64,000 nucleotides of DNA from Fusobacterium mortiferum (GCF_016900045.1 NZ_JACSNP010000002.1:62001-126000); one strand, 5' to 3'. Counted from the stretch's first letter, positions 48,894-58,514 are shown. The notes: generated by a model from the letters alone, not told the origin. A program made the numbers and translations.

Positions 48894-49748
48894 ATGGATA
48901 TAAGAACCATAGAGAGAAATGATAAATGGGGATATATGTTCTATATAAAATATGATGGAACTAAATTTCACTCTTTTGATGAGATGAGTGGAAAAAGAAG
49001 TGTTAAAGGAAGATTTAAAGAGATTATGAATGAATTAGGTTTCACTTGGGCAAAGGGAATACAGCAAGGTGGAAGAACAGATGCCAAGGTTAGTGCCACA
49101 GAGAATATTTTATATGTAAGTAGCAAATTTGATGGAGATAGAAAAAAGTTACAGGAGAGATTTAACTTTTTATCTGATGATAGTTTGAAGATAACAATGA
49201 TAAAGAAAACTATTCCAAATTTAGTATTTCCTGAAATGATAGCAAGAAGAGAGTATATATATGAATATCCTAAAAAAAGAGTAAAGAATAGTTTAGAAGA
49301 GATTGAAAAATATTGTAAAGAGCTTTCAGGAAAGTATGATGTAAGTGAGTTTACTGATAAAAAAGGTTTAGAATTAAAAGAGCATATAAGAGAGGTAGAG
49401 ATAAACTTCCAAAATGGAAAATTATTTTTTTTAGGAAACTCTTTTATGCCAAAACAAGTGAGAATAATGTCTGGATATATTCTTACTGGAAAAAAGGAAG
49501 CTTTAGAGGGAAAATATCTGACTTTATCTAAAATTGTTTTAAGTGAAGAGTTAAAAGCTAGTATATTTGAACAGATTGATGATATCAAAGTTGAGGGAGT
49601 AGAGAGAGTAGAGGCTAATCCCGAGAGAACTTTATACATATTCTATACTTCTAAAGATAAAAAAGGTGAATTGATAGGAAAGAATGGTAAAAATATAAAA
49701 GCCTTAAAGAAAATTTATGGGGATATAGTGGTAAAAGAGATATGTTAG
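48894..49748 (+). CDS. TruA-like pseudouridine synthase fused to a KH domain
   Basis: 284 residues. The N-terminal 230 or so follow TruA (tRNA pseudouridine 38-40 synthase): GGRTDAKVSATEN with the catalytic Asp at residue 63, and IARREYIYEYP. The C-terminal 30 residues carry a KH-like GxxG loop (ELIGKNGKNIKALKKIYG). TruA proper does not have a KH tail, and this frame diverges from TruA in the middle, so it may modify a different RNA. It overlaps the next gene by 7 bases. Confidence 0.75.
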   Translation: MDIRTIERNDKWGYMFYIKYDGTKFHSFDEMSGKRSVKGRFKEIMNELGFTWAKGIQQGGRTDAKVSATENILYVSSKFDGDRKKLQERFNFLSDDSLKITMIKKTIPNLVFPEMIARREYIYEYPKKRVKNSLEEIEKYCKELSGKYDVSEFTDKKGLELKEHIREVEINFQNGKLFFLGNSFMPKQVRIMSGYILTGKKEALEGKYLTLSKIVLSEELKASIFEQIDDIKVEGVERVEANPERTLYIFYTSKDKKGELIGKNGKNIKALKKIYGDIVVKEIC

Positions 49749-50161
49749 CTAGAATAAGACAGGGGCTCACTTTTCTTTTTGGAAGATATAAAGAGGAGTG
49801 GAATAAAGAGATTAAGCAAGTTTTAGATGAGAGAGAGTTTGCTGTATTTAATGAGATGAGTGAGTATGATAGGATACACTCATATAGATTGTATAAACTT
49901 GTATTAGAAGATGAGCTTTTAGGAAAAGAGGAGATATACAAAAAATTAGCTCTATTACATGATTGTGGAAAGTACCATGCATCTCTATATAGAAGGGTAA
50001 AAAAAGTTTTAATAGGAGAGAAAACTTTAAATAATCATAGTGAAATCTCATACAATAAATTAAAGGATATCAATTTGGATTTGGCTAGGCTAGCAGGAGA
50101 GCACCACTTCTATTCAGATGATATTTATATGCAGAGATTTCAAGAATTAGACGATAAATAA
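49742..50161 (+). CDS. HD-domain protein
   Basis: 139 residues with an HD phosphohydrolase pattern: an early His in DRIHSYR, LALLHDCGK, then NNHSE and GEHH. Metal-dependent phosphohydrolase activity on nucleotides or another substrate is likely, but the substrate is not defined. Overlaps the TruA-like/KH gene by 7 bases and precedes the radical SAM gene by 23, suggesting a small operon. Confidence 0.83.
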   Translation: MLARIRQGLTFLFGRYKEEWNKEIKQVLDEREFAVFNEMSEYDRIHSYRLYKLVLEDELLGKEEIYKKLALLHDCGKYHASLYRRVKKVLIGEKTLNNHSEISYNKLKDINLDLARLAGEHHFYSDDIYMQRFQELDDK

Positions 50162-50184
50162 ATTTAAGATAGAAAGAGGAGAAA

Positions 50185-51942
50185 ATGAGAGTAAATTTAG
50201 ATAAGTATTTATTAAAAGTAGAAAAGCCAGCACAATATTTAGGAAATGAGATAAATAGTATTCATAAAGATGAGTATAAAGCTAGAATGTGTCTATTTTT
50301 CCCAGATATCTATGAAGTAGGAATGTCTAACTTAGGAATTAGAATATTGTATAGCCTTATGAATAGAGTAGAAGGGTTTTCTTTGGAGAGAGGATTTGCT
50401 CCAATGGAGGACATGGAAAAATTGATGAGAGAGAATGGGATACCAATGTTTTCACTAGAGAGTAAAACACCACTTAAAGAGTTTGATGTAGTAGGATTTT
50501 CTCTTTCTTATGAGATGTGTTATCCAAATGTTTTAAATGCTCTTGACCTTGCTGAGATACCAGTGAGAAGAGAGGATAGAGGAGAGGAGTATCCTCTTGT
50601 AATGGCAGGGGGAACATGTATGATGAACCCAACACCTATGGAAAGATTTTTAGATTTTATTGTTATCGGTGATGGAGAAGAGGTAATGGTAGAGATTGCC
50701 AAAATCTTAGTAGCTCATAAAGATAAGAGTAAAATGGAAAAATTACAATTAATAGAGAGCCTAGATGGTGTTTATGTTCCTGCACTTCATAAAGGAAAAA
50801 AGAGAGTTAGAAGAGCTATTGTTTCTGACTTAAATAATACAGAGTATTATGAAAACCAAATAGTACCATATATAAATATAGTTCATGATAGAGCAACGGT
50901 TGAGATTCAAAGAGGATGTTCAAGAGGTTGTAGATTCTGTCAAGCTGGAATAGTGTATAGACCAGTTAGAGAGAGAAGTTTAGAAAAGAATCTTGAGTTA
51001 ATAGAGAAGATGATAAAAAATACAGGATATGGAGAGGTATCTCTATCATCATTAAGTAGTAGTGATTACAGCAAGATAGATGAACTTATAAAAGGGGTAA
51101 AAAGTAAAGATTTCCATAGAAATTTAGGAGTGTCACTTCCATCATTAAGAATGAATACTCACTCTGTTGAAGTAGCTGAGGATATAAGTGGAGGAAAGAG
51201 AACAGGGTTTACATTTGCTCCAGAGGCTGGTTCTCAAAGAATGAGAGATATAATTAATAAGGGAGTAAATGAAGAGGATGTATTAGAAACAGCAGAAGCA
51301 GCTGTAAAAGGTGGATGGGAAACATTGAAATTCTACTTTATGATAGGACTTCCTTTTGAAACAGATGAAGATGTAAAAGGAATATATGATCTAGCTAAAA
51401 AAGTTGTGGATAGATGTAGACCAATAAATAAGAGACTTAATGTAACTGTCAGTGTATCAAACTTTGTTCCAAAACCTCATACTCCTTTCCAATGGGCAGA
51501 GCAGATGGATTTTGCAGAAATGAAAAGAAAACATGCCCTATTGAGAGATCTATTTAAGGGGCAAAAAAATTGTAACCTAAAAATTCATGATATGAAAAAA
51601 TCTTATTTAGAAGGATTTATATCAAGAGGAGATGAAAAAACTGGAGAACTTATAGAGTTAGCTTGGAAAGGTGGAGCAAAACTAGATGACTATAAGGATA
51701 ACTTCAATATTTGGAAAAGAGCTATGGAAGAGGTAGGAATGGGAGAAAATGAGTACCTAAGAGCTAGAGAACTAGATGAAGAACTATCTTGGGATATGGT
51801 GGATATAAGTGTTGACAAAGATTTCTTAAAGAGAGAGTTGAAGCAAGCTGAAAATGTAGCTCTTACACCAGAGTGTAGAACTAAGTGTTCAAACTGTGGT
51901 ATAAGAAAGAGATTCCCTAATTGTATGGTAATTGCAAAATAG
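50185..51942 (+). CDS. radical SAM protein, TIGR03960-like
   Basis: 585 residues. A B12-binding-like Rossmann N-terminal part (IYEVGMSNLGIRILYSL), then the radical SAM cluster motif CSRGCRFCQAG, the SLSSLSSSDYSKID segment and a Cys-rich C terminus (CRTKCSNCGIRKRFPNC). In other bacteria TIGR03960 proteins are linked to the TIGR03936 (DUF2344) partner; here that partner is not visible beside it. Substrate unknown. AGAGGAG precedes the ATG. Confidence 0.85.
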   Translation: MRVNLDKYLLKVEKPAQYLGNEINSIHKDEYKARMCLFFPDIYEVGMSNLGIRILYSLMNRVEGFSLERGFAPMEDMEKLMRENGIPMFSLESKTPLKEFDVVGFSLSYEMCYPNVLNALDLAEIPVRREDRGEEYPLVMAGGTCMMNPTPMERFLDFIVIGDGEEVMVEIAKILVAHKDKSKMEKLQLIESLDGVYVPALHKGKKRVRRAIVSDLNNTEYYENQIVPYINIVHDRATVEIQRGCSRGCRFCQAGIVYRPVRERSLEKNLELIEKMIKNTGYGEVSLSSLSSSDYSKIDELIKGVKSKDFHRNLGVSLPSLRMNTHSVEVAEDISGGKRTGFTFAPEAGSQRMRDIINKGVNEEDVLETAEAAVKGGWETLKFYFMIGLPFETDEDVKGIYDLAKKVVDRCRPINKRLNVTVSVSNFVPKPHTPFQWAEQMDFAEMKRKHALLRDLFKGQKNCNLKIHDMKKSYLEGFISRGDEKTGELIELAWKGGAKLDDYKDNFNIWKRAMEEVGMGENEYLRARELDEELSWDMVDISVDKDFLKRELKQAENVALTPECRTKCSNCGIRKRFPNCMVIAK

Positions 51943-51954
51943 GAGGAAAAAGCA

Positions 51955-52629
51955 ATGGTGAATTTGGGAAATGATTGGGATGAGATACTAAAGGGAGAAT
52001 TTGATAAGGAGTATTATCAAAGTTTAAGAAAGTTTTTAATAAGTGAGTATAGAACAAGAGTTATTTATCCTAAAATGGAGAATATTTTCTCAGCATTAAA
52101 GCTTACAAGTTATAAAGATACTAAGGTATTAATTCTAGGGCAGGATCCATACCATGGACCAAATCAGGCTCATGGTCTTGCCTTTTCTGTAAATCCAGGG
52201 GTAAAGACACCACCTTCCCTTCTCAATATGTATAAGGAGTTAAGAGATGAATTGGGACTATATATTCCTAATAATGGATATTTAATACCCTGGGCAGAGC
52301 AAGGGGTACTTCTTTTAAATACGGCTTTAACAGTAAGAGCTGGAGAAGCGAACTCTCATTCAGGAATGGGATGGGAGATATTTACAGATAATATCATCAA
52401 ACATTTAAATGATAGAGAAGACCCAGTTATATTTGTATTGTGGGGAAATAATGCTAGGAAAAAGAAAGCTTTTATTAATAATAGTCAACATTTTGTGTTA
52501 GAAGGACCACATCCAAGTCCACTCTCTGCAAGTAGAGGTTTTTTTGGTTGTGGACATTTTAAAAAAATAAATGAAATTTTAAAAAATATTGGGAAAGTAG
52601 AGATAAATTGGCAAATAAAAAATCTATAA
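51955..52629 (+). CDS. ung: uracil-DNA glycosylase
   Basis: Removes uracil from DNA in base-excision repair. 224 residues with the family 1 active-site motif [18 protein letters not shown] (catalytic Asp) and the [10 protein letters not shown] motif. AGGAGGAAAAAGC precedes the ATG. Confidence 0.96.
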   Translation: MVNLGNDWDEILKGEFDKEYYQSLRKFLISEYRTRVIYPKMENIFSALKLTSYKDTKVLILGQDPYHGPNQAHGLAFSVNPGVKTPPSLLNMYKELRDELGLYIPNNGYLIPWAEQGVLLLNTALTVRAGEANSHSGMGWEIFTDNIIKHLNDREDPVIFVLWGNNARKKKAFINNSQHFVLEGPHPSPLSASRGFFGCGHFKKINEILKNIGKVEINWQIKNL

Positions 52630-52645
52630 ATTTTCTCTATAGGAT

Positions 52646-52664
52646 ATGCCACAAAGATGCCACA
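52646..52664 (+). promoter_or_regulatory. direct repeat upstream of the Spy-like gene
   Basis: ATGCCACA occurs at 52646-52653 and 52657-52664, 11 bases apart (one DNA turn), 10 bases before the TATAAT at 52674-52679. The geometry recalls sites of OmpR/PhoB-type regulators, and no -35 box is seen. Confidence 0.45.
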
Positions 52665-52712
52665 CTATTTTAATATAATAATGTTAAAAATAGAGTAAAG
52701 TGGAGGCTTGCT

Positions 52713-53063
52713 ATGAAATATTTAGGTATGTGTACAATGTTTTTCATATCTACACTAAATATTTTTGGGGGAAAAGATACAAGTAAAAATGATGAAGTTG
52801 TTTTTATTCAATGTTTGACTTTTGAGCAACAGGAAGAGGTTGTGAAGATGAGAACGGAGTTTTTAGAGTGTTTCAGTGAGATGAAGAATAAGCTTGTATC
52901 AATAAAGATAGAAACTCAGAATGAGATGAGAAAAGAAAATCCAGATTGGAATGAGATTAAAAAATTAAATAAAGAGTATTCTACAATTCAAAATGTATTG
53001 AATAAGGGAATGTCTGATTATAAAGAGAAAGTTCAAAATATACATGTAGAGATTGTAAATTAG
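52713..53063 (+). CDS. small secreted helical protein, Spy/CpxP-like
   Basis: 116 residues: an N-terminal signal (MKYLGMCTMFFISTLNIFGG), then a helical stretch with LTFEQQEEVVKMRTEFL that resembles the LTxxQ motif of the Spy/CpxP periplasmic chaperones, followed by basic and acidic helices. No cysteines past the signal except C34 and C53. Assigned by pattern only. A -10 box and an 11-bp-phased direct repeat lie upstream. Possible envelope-stress chaperone or metal sensor. Confidence 0.6.
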   Translation: MKYLGMCTMFFISTLNIFGGKDTSKNDEVVFIQCLTFEQQEEVVKMRTEFLECFSEMKNKLVSIKIETQNEMRKENPDWNEIKKLNKEYSTIQNVLNKGMSDYKEKVQNIHVEIVN

Positions 53064-53074
53064 AGAGGAGAAAG

Positions 53075-54520
53075 ATGGAAGAATTACTGCTTGGATTAGA
53101 GTATGAGGTGTTACAAAAAGGAAGTTGCAAGGTAGATTATAGTGGAATGGAGTATGACTCTAGAAAAGTAACAGAGGGAGATATTTTTGTTGCTTTAGAG
53201 GGAGCTGTATCTGATGGACATGATTATATAAACCAAGCAATAGCAAGAGGAGCAAAGGGAGTATTAGTTTCTAAAAAAGTTCAAACAGATTTTCCTTGTG
53301 AATGCATTTTAGTAAAAGATTTAAGAAAAAATCTAGGAAAGATAGCTTCAAATTTTTATAATTATCCCCAAAGGAAATTAAAGATTATAGGAATAACAGG
53401 GACAAACGGAAAAACAACATCTACTTATCTTTTAGAATCTATTTTAGGAGCAGAGAGGGTTGCTAGAATTGGAACAGTTGAATATAAGATAGGAGATGAG
53501 ATAATAGAAGCTCCAAACACAACTCCAGAATCTCTAGATGTAGTTAAGCTTTGTAAAAAAGCTGTAGATAAAGGATTAGAATATTTAGTTATAGAAGTAA
53601 GTTCACATGCACTATCTTTAGGAAGAGTTGATATGTTGGAGTTTGATGTAGCTTCATTTACAAACCTTACTTTAGACCATTTAGATTATCATAAAAATAT
53701 GGATAACTACTTTGAAGCTAAGAGAAAACTTTTTACAATGTTAAAAAAGAGTGGAAGTGACTCTATAAATATAGATGATCAGTATGGAGATAAGCTTTAT
53801 AAAGAGTTTGGAGGATATTCATACTCATTGACTAAGCCAGCAGACTTAACGGGAGAGATACTAGAGTTTCATAGTGATGGCCAATTAGTAAGATTGAATT
53901 TATTAGGAGATATATTTGAAGAGAAACTATCTATATTAGGAAGATACAATCTGTACAATGTATTGGGAGTAATAGGAATAGCTCTTCAATTAGGAATAGA
54001 GAAAGAGAGAATTTTAGAAAGAATAAGAGATACAAAGGGAGCTCCTGGAAGATTTGAGTTAGTAAACTGTGGGCAGGATTTTATTGTAGTAGTTGATTAT
54101 GCTCATACTGGAGATGCCTTAGAGAATATTTTAAATAGCATAAATGAATTAAAAAAAGGAAGAGTTATAACTGTTTTTGGTTGTGGTGGAGATAGAGATG
54201 CTACTAAAAGACCAATTATGGGAGGAATAGCTCAAAGATTGAGTGATATAGCTATACTTACATCAGATAATCCAAGAACTGAAGATCCGCACTCAATAAT
54301 AGAAGATGTAAAGAAGGGTATGAGTGGAGATAATTATTTAGTAGAAGAGGATAGAGAGAAAGCTATAATGAAAGCTATTGAGATAGCACAAAAGAATGAT
54401 ATAATTTTAATTGCTGGTAAGGGGCATGAGACTTACCAGATACTTGGAAGAAATAAGATTCACTTTGATGATAGAGAGATAGCAAAAAGAGAGATAGTAA
54501 GAAGAAAGATGAGAGGATAA
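53075..54520 (+). CDS. murE: UDP-N-acetylmuramoyl-tripeptide synthetase
   Basis: Adds the third amino acid to UDP-MurNAc-L-Ala-D-Glu. 481 residues: N-terminal MurNAc-binding domain, ATP site GITGTNGKTTSTYLLE, HLDYH motif, and the specificity motif SDNPRTEDP. DNPR is the signature of the diaminopimelate-type enzymes; in some fusobacteria the same enzyme class uses lanthionine, so the diamino acid is not settled. Upstream of kdsA. Confidence 0.95.
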   Translation: MEELLLGLEYEVLQKGSCKVDYSGMEYDSRKVTEGDIFVALEGAVSDGHDYINQAIARGAKGVLVSKKVQTDFPCECILVKDLRKNLGKIASNFYNYPQRKLKIIGITGTNGKTTSTYLLESILGAERVARIGTVEYKIGDEIIEAPNTTPESLDVVKLCKKAVDKGLEYLVIEVSSHALSLGRVDMLEFDVASFTNLTLDHLDYHKNMDNYFEAKRKLFTMLKKSGSDSINIDDQYGDKLYKEFGGYSYSLTKPADLTGEILEFHSDGQLVRLNLLGDIFEEKLSILGRYNLYNVLGVIGIALQLGIEKERILERIRDTKGAPGRFELVNCGQDFIVVVDYAHTGDALENILNSINELKKGRVITVFGCGGDRDATKRPIMGGIAQRLSDIAILTSDNPRTEDPHSIIEDVKKGMSGDNYLVEEDREKAIMKAIEIAQKNDIILIAGKGHETYQILGRNKIHFDDREIAKREIVRRKMRG

Positions 54521-54529
54521 GGGGGAAAA

Positions 54530-55366
54530 ATGATAGATAAGGTAAAAGTAGTTAAAGTAGGAGATAAGGTAGAGATTGGAGGAAATAAAAGATTTGCTCT
54601 AATAGCTGGACCATGTGTAATAGAATCAGAAGAGTTAGTGATGGAGATAGCTGGAAAAATTAAAGATATATGTGATAGACTAGGAATACAATATATTTTT
54701 AAAGCTTCATTTGATAAGGCTAATAGATCATCAATCCACTCTTTTAGAGGACCTGGATTAGAAAAGGGATTAGAAATATTAAAGAAGGTAAAAGAGAGAT
54801 ACAATCTACCTGTAATAACAGATGTACATGAAACTTGGCAGTGTAAAAAAGTAGCTGAGGTAGTGGATATATTACAGATACCAGCTTTCTTATGCAGACA
54901 AACAGATTTACTTTTAGCAGCAGCAGAAACAGGATTACCAGTAAATATTAAAAAGGGACAATTTTTAGCTCCATGGGATATGAAAAATGTTGTAACAAAG
55001 ATGGAAGAGAGCAATAATCCAAATATATTACTATGTGAGAGAGGAAGTACTTTTGGATATAACAACATGGTAGTAGATATGAGAAGTTTTATGGAAATGA
55101 GAAAATTTGGATACCCTGTGGTATTTGATGTAACACATGCAGTACAAAGACCAGGAGGTCTAGGAACAGCAACTTCTGGAGATAGAGAGTATGTATTCCC
55201 ACTTATGAGAGCTGGACTTGCAATAGGAGTAGATGCAATATTTGCAGAGGTACACCCTAATCCAAATGAAGCTAAATCAGATGGACCAAATATGCTATTC
55301 TTAGATGACTTAGAAGAGATATTAAAGGTAGCTATTAAGATAGATGATTTAGTAAAGGGAAGATAG
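54530..55366 (+). CDS. kdsA: 3-deoxy-8-phosphooctulonate synthase
   Basis: Makes Kdo 8-phosphate from arabinose 5-phosphate and PEP. 278 residues with ALIAGPCVIESEEL, FKASFDKANRSS, VPVITDVHE-like segment (LPVITDVHE) and FDVTHAVQRPGG. Normal length. It precedes kdsD, which supplies arabinose 5-phosphate, by 9 bases. Confidence 0.96.
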   Translation: MIDKVKVVKVGDKVEIGGNKRFALIAGPCVIESEELVMEIAGKIKDICDRLGIQYIFKASFDKANRSSIHSFRGPGLEKGLEILKKVKERYNLPVITDVHETWQCKKVAEVVDILQIPAFLCRQTDLLLAAAETGLPVNIKKGQFLAPWDMKNVVTKMEESNNPNILLCERGSTFGYNNMVVDMRSFMEMRKFGYPVVFDVTHAVQRPGGLGTATSGDREYVFPLMRAGLAIGVDAIFAEVHPNPNEAKSDGPNMLFLDDLEEILKVAIKIDDLVKGR

Positions 55367-55375
55367 GGGATAATT

Positions 55376-56341
55376 ATGGAATTTAATGAAGTAGATTATG
55401 CAAGAAGTGTATTTGATGCAGAGATAGAGGAGTTACAAAGAGTAAAAAACTCTTTAGATGGAGATATTAAAAAAGTTGTAAACTTAATACTAGAATCTAA
55501 GGGTAAAGTAGTAGTTACAGGAATAGGTAAATCTGGATTGATAGGTAAAAAGATAGCGGCTACACTAGCTTCAACAGGAACAACAGCTATATTTATGAAT
55601 TCAGCTGAGGGACTTCATGGGGATTTGGGAATGATAGCTTCTGATGATGTGGTACTAGCTATATCAAATAGTGGGAATAGTGATGAGATAGCCTCTCTTC
55701 TTCCATCTATCCAAAAGATAGGAGCAAAACTAGTAGCTATGACAGGAAATAGAAATTCGAAATTAGGAAGAGCAGCAGATTATGTATTAAATATAGGGGT
55801 TAGTAGAGAAGGATGTCCTTTAAATCTAGCTCCAATGTCATCAGCAACAGCTACTTTAGTTATGGGAGATGCTTTAGCAGCTATACTTATAAAGAGAAGA
55901 GATTTCAAACCAGAAAACTTTGCTGTATATCATCCAGGAGGAAGTTTAGGAAGAAGACTTCTTATGAGAGTTAGAGATATAATGAAAAAAGGTGAAGAGA
56001 TACCAGTATGTGATAAGGAGACTCCAATAAAAAATGTAATACTTACAATGACAGATAAGAGTTTAGGAGCTGTATGTGTTATGAATGGAGATTTGATGGT
56101 AGGAATTATCACCGAAGGAGATATAAGAAGAGCCTTAACAAAAGAGGGAGAGTTTTTTACTTTTAAAGCAAAGGATATAATGACGAGAAACTTTACAAAG
56201 ACAGATTCAGAGAGCATGGCAATAGATGCTTTAGAACTTATGGAGAACAGACCAAGTCAGATAACAGTACTTCCAGTTATAGATGATAATAAATTAGTAG
56301 GTATTGTAAGAGTGCATGACCTATTGAATGTAGTAGGATAA
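55376..56341 (+). CDS. kdsD: arabinose-5-phosphate isomerase (KdsD/KpsF)
   Basis: Converts ribulose 5-phosphate to arabinose 5-phosphate for Kdo. 321 residues: SIS domain (VVTGIGKSGLIGKKIAATLAS, AISNSGNSDE) and two CBS domains (about 205-321). With kdsA and waaA it completes a Kdo route in this window. Adjacent to the DUF1858 gene's promoter. Confidence 0.94.
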   Translation: MEFNEVDYARSVFDAEIEELQRVKNSLDGDIKKVVNLILESKGKVVVTGIGKSGLIGKKIAATLASTGTTAIFMNSAEGLHGDLGMIASDDVVLAISNSGNSDEIASLLPSIQKIGAKLVAMTGNRNSKLGRAADYVLNIGVSREGCPLNLAPMSSATATLVMGDALAAILIKRRDFKPENFAVYHPGGSLGRRLLMRVRDIMKKGEEIPVCDKETPIKNVILTMTDKSLGAVCVMNGDLMVGIITEGDIRRALTKEGEFFTFKAKDIMTRNFTKTDSESMAIDALELMENRPSQITVLPVIDDNKLVGIVRVHDLLNVVG

Positions 56342-56369
56342 TCTACAAAAATAATTCTAAGAATAAAAG

Positions 56370-56398
56370 TTGACATAATAAGTAAATTTTATTATAAT
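56370..56398 (+). promoter_or_regulatory. consensus promoter of the DUF1858 gene
   Basis: TTGACA (56370-56375), 17 bases, TATAAT (56393-56398), perfect at both boxes and spacing. About 40 bases before the ATG. Confidence 0.88.
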
Positions 56399-56437
56399 AT
56401 TAGTGTAAATATTAAAAAATTGTAGGAGTGATAAGAT

Positions 56438-56638
56438 ATGGTAACAAGAGATACAAATATTTTAGTAGCAGTTCAAAACTATCCAGTAATAAGAGAAGTA
56501 TTTGCAAAATATGGACTTGGATGTGTAGGATGTATGATCGCAGCTGGAGAGACTTTAGGAGAAGGAATATCAGCTCACGGTTTAGATGCTGATGCAGTAA
56601 TAGCTGAAATCAATAAAGTAATAGCTGAGAAAAAATAG
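56438..56638 (+). CDS. free-standing DUF1858-domain protein
   Basis: 66 residues, one DUF1858 (hybrid-cluster-associated) domain: TNILVAVQNYPVIREVFAKYG, then the CVGC cysteine pair, then GDxxIxEIN-like tail. The intact CxxC could bind metal or do redox chemistry. A perfect consensus promoter, a good Shine-Dalgarno and a terminator-like structure behind suggest a highly expressed single gene. Related, Cys-free modules are fused to the proteins at 27921 and 29852. Confidence 0.88.
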   Translation: MVTRDTNILVAVQNYPVIREVFAKYGLGCVGCMIAAGETLGEGISAHGLDADAVIAEINKVIAEKK

Positions 56639-56671
56639 TTTTGATTTACTAAAATTAAATAGATATTGAAA

Positions 56672-56737
56672 GAGGAAAAATTATTATCTTAACTCTATAC
56701 TTTGCGATATTAGTTGGATATTTTTCCTCTTTTTTTA
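56672..56737 (+). terminator. long-loop terminator-like hairpin after the DUF1858 gene
   Basis: GAGGAAAAAT (56672-56681) pairs with ATTTTTCCTC (56720-56729) across a 38-base loop, then eight T. Its outer arm and the adjoining TTATTATCT(T)AACTCT resemble the hairpin before miaA (18159-18220). Confidence 0.8.
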
Positions 56738-56792
56738 TTAAAAATATTGCTTAGAAAAAAGTTAGTTTAGAATAGATTAGGGGATAATATAA

Positions 56793-56821
56793 TTGAAAAA
56801 ATCCCGTTTTTATGATAAAAT
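56793..56821 (+). promoter_or_regulatory. promoter of the DUF445 gene
   Basis: TTGAAA (56793-56798), 17 bases, TAAAAT (56816-56821). The same box pair precedes obgE. The remainder of the 249-base gap holds the terminator at 56672. Confidence 0.65.
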
Positions 56822-56887
56822 AGTTTACTGTAATGGTAAAAAAATAGAAGAAAATCAAGAGCTAAAAATGAAGAGAAGGAGTAAAAA

Positions 56888-57502
56888 TTGAATATAGATA
56901 TATTGATTAAATTGGTATTGATAGTTGGTATTGGAGCTGGAATTGGTTGGATAACAAACTATGTTGCAATAAAGATGCTATTTAGACCATATAAAGAGAT
57001 AAATTTTGGATTATTCAAGATACAGGGGTTACTGCCTAAGAGAAAGCATGAGATAGGAGAGAGTATAGCGGAGATAATTCAAAGTGAACTAGTGTCTTTA
57101 AAGGATATAGTTTCTTCAATGGATAAAGACAAACTTGAAGAGAAGATGAGTGAAGCTATAGATAAAATCTTAGAAGAGAAGCTTCAAAGAGAGATAACTA
57201 AAAACTTTCCAATGATAGCTATGTTTTTAAGTAGTGATATGTTAGATAAGATAAAAGTGATAATAAAAAATTCAATTCTTGAGAATAAAGATAAAATAAT
57301 CTCAATGTTTTCAGATTACTTAGAGGAGAATGTAGATTTTAAAGGTATCATAGTTAGAAATGTAGATGCTTTTTCCTTGGAGAAACTAGAGGAGATAACA
57401 TATAGCTTAGCTAAGAAAGAGTTTAAACACATAGAGGTAGTTGGAGCTGTGTTAGGAGCAATAATAGGATTTGCACAGTTTATTATTGGAATGATTATGT
57501 AA
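56888..57502 (+). CDS. DUF445-family membrane protein
   Basis: 204 residues with a membrane helix at each end (about 5-25 and 180-203) and a charged helical middle, as in the YheB-like DUF445 family. The IGWITNYVAIKMLFRPY segment is the family hallmark. Function unknown. TTG start at 56888 is fixed by AAGGAG at 56877-56882. Followed by ruvB 10 bases later. Confidence 0.85.
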   Translation: MNIDILIKLVLIVGIGAGIGWITNYVAIKMLFRPYKEINFGLFKIQGLLPKRKHEIGESIAEIIQSELVSLKDIVSSMDKDKLEEKMSEAIDKILEEKLQREITKNFPMIAMFLSSDMLDKIKVIIKNSILENKDKIISMFSDYLEENVDFKGIIVRNVDAFSLEKLEEITYSLAKKEFKHIEVVGAVLGAIIGFAQFIIGMIM

Positions 57503-57512
57503 GGAGAGTTAA

Positions 57513-58514
57513 GTGGATAGAGTAATTACTAATCAAGAGTTTGAAAATGAGGTAGAGGTACAAAAAAGCTTAAGACCTAAGAGCTTTAAGGAGTATATAG
57601 GGCAGGAATCATTAAAGGGTAAGATGTCAATATATATAGAAGCTGCTAAAAGAAGAGGTGGATCTGTAGATCATATACTATTATATGGACCTCCAGGGTT
57701 GGGAAAAACGACTTTAGCTGGAGTAATAGCCACAGAGATGGGAGCAAACTTAAAAATTACTTCTGGCCCTGTTCTTGAAAGAGCTGGGGATTTAGCTGCT
57801 ATTCTTACCTCTTTAGAGGAGAATGATATACTTTTTATAGATGAGATACATAGGCTGAATAATACTGTTGAGGAGATACTTTATCCAGCAATGGAAGATG
57901 GAGAACTAGATATTATAATAGGAAAGGGACCATCAGCTCGTTCTATAAGAATAGAGTTACCTAATTTCACATTGATAGGGGCAACTACAAGGGCTGGACT
58001 TTTGAGCTCACCACTTAGAGACAGGTTTGGTGTAACTCATAGGATGGAGTATTATACAGATGAGGAGTTAGCTCAGATAATTCTTAGAGGGGGACAGATA
58101 TTAGGAGTTGGAGTAGAAAAAGATGGAGCTTTAGAACTTGCTAGTAGAAGTCGTGGAACACCAAGAATAGCAAATCGTCTTTTAAAAAGAGTGAGAGATT
58201 ATTGTGAGATAAGAGGGAATGGAGTAATTACTAAGGAGATCTCTATGAAAGCTTTGGATATACTAGGGATAGATTCTGTAGGTCTAGATGATTTAGATAG
58301 GGATATCATAAATGCAATAATTGATAATTATGGAGGAGGACCTGTAGGAATAGAGACTCTATCTCTTTTATTAGGAGAGGATAGAAGAACTTTAGAGGAG
58401 GTCTATGAACCGTTTTTAGTAAAAATTGGATATATCAAAAGAACTAATAGAGGAAGAGTCGTTACAGATAAAGCCTATGAACATTTTAAGATAGTGAAGG
58501 AGCAAGATAAGTAA
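57513..58514 (+). CDS. ruvB: Holliday junction branch-migration helicase RuvB
   Basis: AAA+ motor of the RuvAB complex. 333 residues: Walker [15 protein letters not shown], Walker B FIDEIHR, sensor TTRAG, and a C-terminal winged-helix DNA-binding domain. GTG start at 57513, after AAGGAG (57501-57506). No ruvA is visible. It overlaps the Rrf2 gene by one base. Confidence 0.97.
   Translation: MDRVITNQEFENEVEVQKSLRPKSFKEYIGQESLKGKMSIYIEAAKRRGGSVDHILLYGPPGLGKTTLAGVIATEMGANLKITSGPVLERAGDLAAILTSLEENDILFIDEIHRLNNTVEEILYPAMEDGELDIIIGKGPSARSIRIELPNFTLIGATTRAGLLSSPLRDRFGVTHRMEYYTDEELAQIILRGGQILGVGVEKDGALELASRSRGTPRIANRLLKRVRDYCEIRGNGVITKEISMKALDILGIDSVGLDDLDRDIINAIIDNYGGGPVGIETLSLLLGEDRRTLEEVYEPFLVKIGYIKRTNRGRVVTDKAYEHFKIVKEQDK

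Noticed and set aside
53075-54520. Calling murE strictly diaminopimelate-specific
   Set aside because: The DNPR motif supports the DAP class, but fusobacterial relatives can use lanthionine with the same enzyme type, so the substrate is left open.
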